Assembly (NCBI RefSeq): GCF_000611645.1
Contig: NW_014012077.1
Span: 1-13,280 of the forward strand
DNA from: Monoraphidium neglectum
Taxonomy: Eukaryota > Chlorophyta > Chlorophyceae > Sphaeropleales > Selenastraceae
DNA: 13,280 bases
Reading direction: 5' to 3'
The notes under the pieces are model-generated. The model was not told the origin of the DNA. It saw nothing but the letters and a program-made list of their open reading frames with translations, and ran no database searches. Below, piece by piece: positions 8,543-13,280 of this stretch. The translations under genes and the position numbers were made by a program. Numbering within the stretch: position 1 is the stretch's first letter; every line of letters begins with the position of its first letter.

Positions 8543-11415
8543 TCAAAGCGTCTGAGCGGCGACCCGCCTCAGCACCTCCCCCACGATGGCGTTCGCAAAC
8601 ATCGCGGACCCAACGATCAGTATCAAGCCCGCCACCGCCACGCGCCCCGCGCGCGCCCACCGCGCGACGGCGCCGCCGTCCCCTTTCCCAAACCCTGCTG
8701 CCGCCGCACCGGTCCCGGCGCCGCCGCCGCCCATGCCCGCAGCCAGCTGCCGCTCCAGCGCGAGCATCACCAGCGACGGCACTATCCACGCCTGTGCGGT
8801 CGTCGCGGTCGCGCCCACGAGGCTGAGCGCCCCCCAGATCGACGGCAGGTAGCACGCCGTCGCGTACGCGGACGCGACCAGCCCCGCCGTCGCCGGCAGC
8901 CAGCGGCGCTGCAGCGCGTCGTGGCCGCCGAGGAGCACGTCCGCAAGCACGTGGCGCAGCGGGAAGAGCAGGAGGACGAAGGATCCGGCAACAGACAGCA
9001 GGTAGCCGATCCTGACCGCGGCCGCCGCCAGGTGCGCGGCCGGCTCGGAGCCCAGTAGGGGCGCCACGCCGGCCACCGTGAAGTTTGAGAGGACGTCATC
9101 TTGCAGGGCCGCACCAAAGACGACGCACGCGCAGCTGCGCGGGGGAATGGGGCGGGGCGAGTGCGGAGGGGGGCATAGGCGCGGGTGTGGAGGCGCGAAC
9201 GGCTGTGGGCGCTTTACAAGGTGCCCAACTCGCGCTATGCATGCGCTCCTGATTAGGTCATGACCTAAGAGGTGCGCCGAGCTTGGTCGTTCTCAAGCAA
9301 AACGCAAGCCTGCGTCACTTTCGTGCACATGAACAGGCTCTCACATCGAAATTGTGTAGTAAAGCACCCCTGCCAGCCCCAGGGACGTTGCCACCATGGT
9401 CTGGGCGCGGCGCGTGCTGTACGGCTGCATCGACGGCAGCAGCGGGTGCAGCGACTGTGCATCGACGGGAGGTTGAGGGGAGGGGGCACGGGCGCCGTAA
9501 GGTGAGCGCGTGGTTGCGCGAGGCGCCCGGTAACTAGGCCGTTTGCAGTGGGGTACGAGAGACGCGCACACTCACACGGTGTGGGCTGCCCCGCAAGCAT
9601 GGATGGCAGCTGACGACAACCGCAATGCACATAGAAGCCTGCTCAGTCGCAGGTTGCAGATAGTGACCACTTAGCCAACCTGGTGCGCCGTGAAGCAATT
9701 GAGGATGATTGGAAGCGTCGACATCAGGCACAGCACAGCACTGAGCCGCCCGGCGCCGGGCCCCCCGCTGCCGGCGCTGCCCGCGAGCGCGTCCCACTGC
9801 GGCCACAGCGGCAGCGGCTGGGCGCGGCCCGAGGCGGCTGCGAGCAGCGCGAGTGCCAGCAGCAGCAGCGCGAACAGGGCGTTGCTGGCGACGCCGACGA
9901 TGTTGACCAGCGCCAGATGGTCCATGCTGCGCATGCTGCGCGGCAGAAAGGACCGCGCAATGACACAGTCGTGAGGGGAGATGCCAGCTCGGCGTTGTGC
10001 GTGGTGAAAGGGGTCTCAGGGTCTGATGCATTGGTGCGCCGAGTCCGGCGTCATCATGCGGGCGTGATGACAGGGCAGGTCTTCGCAGCGCAGCAGCGCC
10101 ATGGGCGGCCAAGCTCACCTGCCGAGGGGCAGCAGCACTCCCGCGCACAGCACGCCCAGCACGGTCGGGCGGCTGAGCAAAGGGCCCCCCGTGACGCCGG
10201 TGACCTGACGGATCAAGCCGAAGTAATCAGGGGCGGTGCCGATGAGGACGTCACCAATGACGACGAGGAAAACCACCAGCATGGTCCAGCAGCTGCGTGG
10301 ATGACGCGGATTGTGGAAGATGGGCAACCCTTCAAATCAGAGTTGAGGCGGCTTGAATGAATTCACACTGAGGCGTGTGGGGTGCTCAGGTCGTGCGTCC
10401 GCCTGAAAGAGGACGAGTGTAGAGCCTGTCGCCACGTGCACGTAGCGTAGCACCGACACTCACAGGCACCTTGCATCGGACCGTGCAGACAGCCTCAACC
10501 ACACATGCGAGCGCATCACCCTCTGCCTGCAGGCCCGAGCCATTGTGTGAGGGCAGCTGCAGTCAGCACTGTACATGCTGCACCCCCTTCCATTCCCGAC
10601 CACAAAAAGAATATCCGTACATGTGAATGGTTATACACACAGATATGTGGGAAAGTCTAGACATGCACTCCCACCCACTTGATGAATACGCTGAGCTGCA
10701 GCGCCCACTCCACGCGCCGCCCCAGCACCGCGCCGGCCAGCGCCCCATACGACTTGGCGCCGACCGCTTCGCTGCCGGCCACCAGGCCGCGCGCCAGGGT
10801 GGCGTTGGTGAGCCAGCCGATGGCGACCACCAGCAGGGTGCCGGGAATCAACCCCAGCAGGTATACCGCCTAGAATCAGCAGTGTCAGCAAAGAAAACCG
10901 TCACCGTTTTGATCGTTTGAGATGGTCGCATTGCGTAAGGTTTGAAATGGCGCCTGCATGGGTAGTCGTGCGCTTGGGGCAGTGCATGTGATCATCAAAC
11001 AGCTCTGGCTCGTGCTGCGAGGGCCGCACAGGCGCTGCGCGTTGGTGGCCGTCACAAGCGCCTGCAGTCTACCCAGGCAAGGGCCGGGCGCAGGCGGAAC
11101 GCGGCCGGACGCTCGGCTACTGTCGCGGCCCCTTGAACCCAAAGTCGCTCACCCGTGGCACCGCCATCATTCCTGCACCGAGCACCACTTTGGTGAGGTT
11201 GAACACGCAAATGTTGAAGCTGTCGGGCTGCGGCTGCGGCGGCCCCGAGTAGCTGTGGCGGCGGCTGCGGGGAAGGTGCTCCTCGCCCTCCTCCTCAATC
11301 ATCACTGATACAGGCGCGCCCGTGCTGGAGTGCTCGCGCACCACCAAGCGCAGAGACGTCACCCGCATGTCGGGGCGGCCGCTGCCGGCGAAGCTGCCTC
11401 CGGCATTGAAGTGCC

Positions 11416-11465
<50 letters not shown>

Positions 11466-11503
11466 GCGCCGGATGGCAGCAGCGGCTCGTCGAGGCCGGC
11501 CAT
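8543..11503 (-). CDS. Amino acid transporter, AAAP/SLC38-like family
   Basis: Six exons: 11503-11153, 10869-10679, 10292-10119, 9935-9680, 9454-9345, 9134-8543, giving 557 residues and stop TGA at 8545-8543. Intron phases are 0, 2, 2, 0, 2. An in-frame TAG four codons before the ATG fixes the start. Motifs: FNLTKVVLGAGMMAVPR (transmembrane helix 1), SVFINCWTMLVVFLVVIGDVL, LPLGSMRSMDHLALVN, TLPIILNCFTAHQSLHPLL, and FGAALQDDVLSNF. These are the conserved landmarks of the amino acid/auxin permease family, in order and at normal spacing for about 11 helices. It should move neutral or other amino acids with Na+ or H+ across the plasma membrane or vacuole; substrate and membrane are not readable. 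The intron 4 donor, GTTGGC, is weak, but the protein join CFTAHQ|SLHPLL is convincing. The cytosolic N-terminus carries a glutamine run and an Arg/Ser-rich segment. Confidence 0.92.
11420..11464 (-). repeat. CAG repeat encoding 15 Gln in the transporter N-terminus
   Basis: Residues 14-28 are glutamine: fourteen CAG codons and one CAA. The run lies after MAGLDEPLLPSGA and before the first membrane helix, in the presumably disordered cytosolic tail. It is the same codon repeat as in the neighbouring surface-protein gene. Confidence 0.9.
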
Positions 11504-13280
11504 TGCTGTGCCCTAGCTGGTGCTGATGAGGAGGGCGGTGGCTTCGGCGTGGCTGCCTGGCAGCAGCTCCGAGCCCTGCTTTTGCAGGCAGCACTGACGG
11601 GGCGCGCTTCCTCCGCCTGCATTTTCGGCGCGAAGTGCAATACGAGCAGGCGCAGAGTGGGTGCTGCGTCATTTTTGGCAAGCAGAGGGCCCATGCTGAT
11701 GTGGCAGCAAGCCCGCCCTGTTGCGGCACTGCGCCAAGGTGGTCGTCCAAAAAGAAGGTACGGCAGGCGAACTAGGCCAGCAACGCGCATGCGGCTGAAT
11801 TGCTGGTCGCTGTGACCCCCCGGCAGGCTGAGCAAGACTAGAATTGGAGAGCGTGCCTGCAGCTTGAGTGTGGCAACACGGGCGGCGGGCAGTTGCCCTG
11901 CGCCAACGGTATAGGCGTCCACACAGCGGAGTTTAAGACCTCTGTCACCCTCAAACCATATCGTGCGCGCGTCCTCCGAGATAATTGCAAGCCTCCGCTG
12001 CAATTCGTGAGCACGTGCGCAGGAGGGACTGAAATGATCGTGACAAATTTGACATGGCATAAGAAACGCGTGCTGATATGTCTTTGCCTCTACGGTGACA
12101 TGCCATGTTGAAAGCAGTCGCCGGCAAATTGGTCGTCAGACCGCAGCCAACGCACTGGCAACATGAGTAGCGTTGCGATTCGCTTGGGTACCTGTAAGTT
12201 TTTAACCCCGCTGTATACTGCAGTGGGCTGAGGGATTTTAGATCACCGCCACTGATCTAGCTGTACGTCACCGACTTGTGCAGCGATGCAGGCTATCCGC
12301 GTGAGTGACTGGACGTGAAGGTTGCTTAGCTGGATACAGATGCGCGTGCGCCACAGATACCAGCAATGGCTGTTGCCAGCAACGGACGACGGGCCTGGGA
12401 GGTATCGAGCTGGCAGTCACAGATCAGAGGCGGCCTCAAATCACCCCCCACTGCGTGATTCCTTACACGCAGGGTGCACGCAGCCTTTCGGCCCGCGCCC
12501 CCCTTGCCAGGGCGGCGGCGTCGCGGGTGCGCATTCGTGGCTGCTGCTGTCTGGGGTAGCCTCCCAGAGGCTGCCGTCCCCTGGGTATCATTTACCGCGA
12601 CCAACGATCATGTATGAAGGATTAAGCTGACCGTACGCATGGTACTCCTCACTGGCCCTGCACGCCGCAAAGCTGGGGTGTGACCGCAGCCTCACAGTGG
12701 GGCGCTCCCCACTTCCAAACTCCGAAACCATCGCCCACAGTTCACATCTGTGCGCTGCATGGCAGCCAAGCCCCACAACCCCGACGCCATCACTAAAAAG
12801 GTGGGCGTTGATTGTGCTTCTCAAGCGGGCCCGGAGCTGTGCAGCTCGGGGCAGCCAGCTGCGGCCAAGTCTTGCCACATCAGTGGGCTTGGTCACCCTC
12901 AGCAGCTGCAAACGGGCCGCTTGGCCTGTCACAAAGGCACATAACAATATGACCATTGGCTGGAGACGAAGTTGGGGTGTCAGGGACACTGGATGTATCT
13001 GTGCCTGAGCAAGTGTCACTCAAATCGCAGTCACCTGTTGCCCCACCTCCTCTGCTCCACCCTGCGCGCAGGTGTTCTTCGACATCGAGAGTGAGCGCCT
13101 GCGGCACCGCGGTGACATGGCATGTGGCAGCTGCCCTTCCGGCCCCCAAAGCCCCCAGCAGACACAGGGTTGGCAACGGCAGCTCGCCTAACAGCGGTGC
13201 AGCACCCATCTGGGCAGCAGGAACGAATGGTTGCGCGACCGCGTCCCCCACCACCTTGCTGGGGGCGCCAGTCTTAAATC
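11504..13280. other. No supported gene: 5' flank of the transporter and unassigned sequence
   Basis: The first few hundred bases should contain the transporter promoter and 5' UTR; no clear TATA box is visible. The open frames of 60-230 codons here have mixed composition, no recognisable domain and many Arg, Ser and Pro residues, as expected by chance in GC-rich DNA. Plus-strand signals hint at a divergent gene: ATG at 12163 followed by a consensus donor GTAAGT at 12194, ATGCAGGCTATCCGC|GTGAGT at 12285-12305, and a strong pyrimidine-rich acceptor before 13071. An inverted repeat, TAGATCA/TGATCTA, sits at 12239-12259. Confidence 0.5.
13071..13091 (+). CDS. Candidate short exon or exon start (VFFDIE)
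   Basis: A long pyrimidine run ends in CTGCGCGCAG and is followed by a frame reading VFFDIES, with a possible donor GTGAGC from 13092. VFFDI resembles the first strand of cyclophilin peptidyl-prolyl isomerases, but seven residues cannot establish a family. Without the donor the frame runs on with unremarkable sequence to a stop near 13190. The rest of any such gene would lie to the right of the window. Two other reading frames are possible. Confidence 0.15.

Noticed and set aside
11359..12060. 233-codon minus-strand frame overlapping transporter exon 1
   Set aside because: Its poly-Ser comes from the out-of-frame CAG array, there is no domain, and the overlapping frame encodes the clear transporter N-terminus.
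12588..13254. Two minus-strand frames (13019-12588 and 13254-12880)
   Set aside because: No recognisable domain. The 13254 frame starts only at a GTG, which is implausible for a nuclear gene.
1..13280. CRISPR array, tRNA, rRNA, transposon ends
   Set aside because: No spaced direct repeats, cloverleaf with A/B boxes, rRNA core or terminal inverted repeats with a transposase were seen on reading; a covariance-model scan could still find a small RNA.

Overview
The window looks like nuclear DNA from a GC-rich green alga (Chlorophyta, perhaps Volvocales or Sphaeropleales). The evidence is GC-heavy third codon positions, several 0.2-0.35 kb GT-AG introns per gene, CAG-coded glutamine runs inside exons, and Ser-Pro/poly-Pro linkers like those of volvocine cell-wall glycoproteins. 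The species is inferred, not identified. No bacterial-style operon, CRISPR array, tRNA or rRNA is visible.

Two multi-exon genes can be reconstructed, both on the minus strand. The first runs from its ATG at 7468 off the left edge at position 1. I join six exons by five phase-0 introns into at least 2034 codons. The order is: signal peptide, choice-of-anchor L domain (a family known mainly from bacterial surface proteins), three PKD/REJ-like beta-sandwich repeats, poly-Pro linker, Gln/Ala/Gly-rich spacer, three more PKD-like repeats, a long Ser-Pro-rich linker, a cadherin-like or PKD-like repeat, a very long Gln/His/Pro tract, and two more PKD-like repeats. It is probably a secreted or wall/surface-anchored glycoprotein; the C-terminus, which would show the anchor, lies outside the window.

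The second gene, 11503 to 8543, is complete: six exons give a 557-residue amino acid transporter of the AAAP/SLC38-like family, with a 15-residue glutamine run in its cytosolic N-terminus.

The 1.07 kb between the genes (7469-8542) holds the 3' flank of the transporter and the 5' flank of the surface-protein gene. The right-hand 1.8 kb (11504-13280) has no gene I can support, but it has plus-strand splice-like signals, including a candidate exon at about 13071. Those could belong to a divergent gene running off the right edge. The two genes share a strand but show no functional link.
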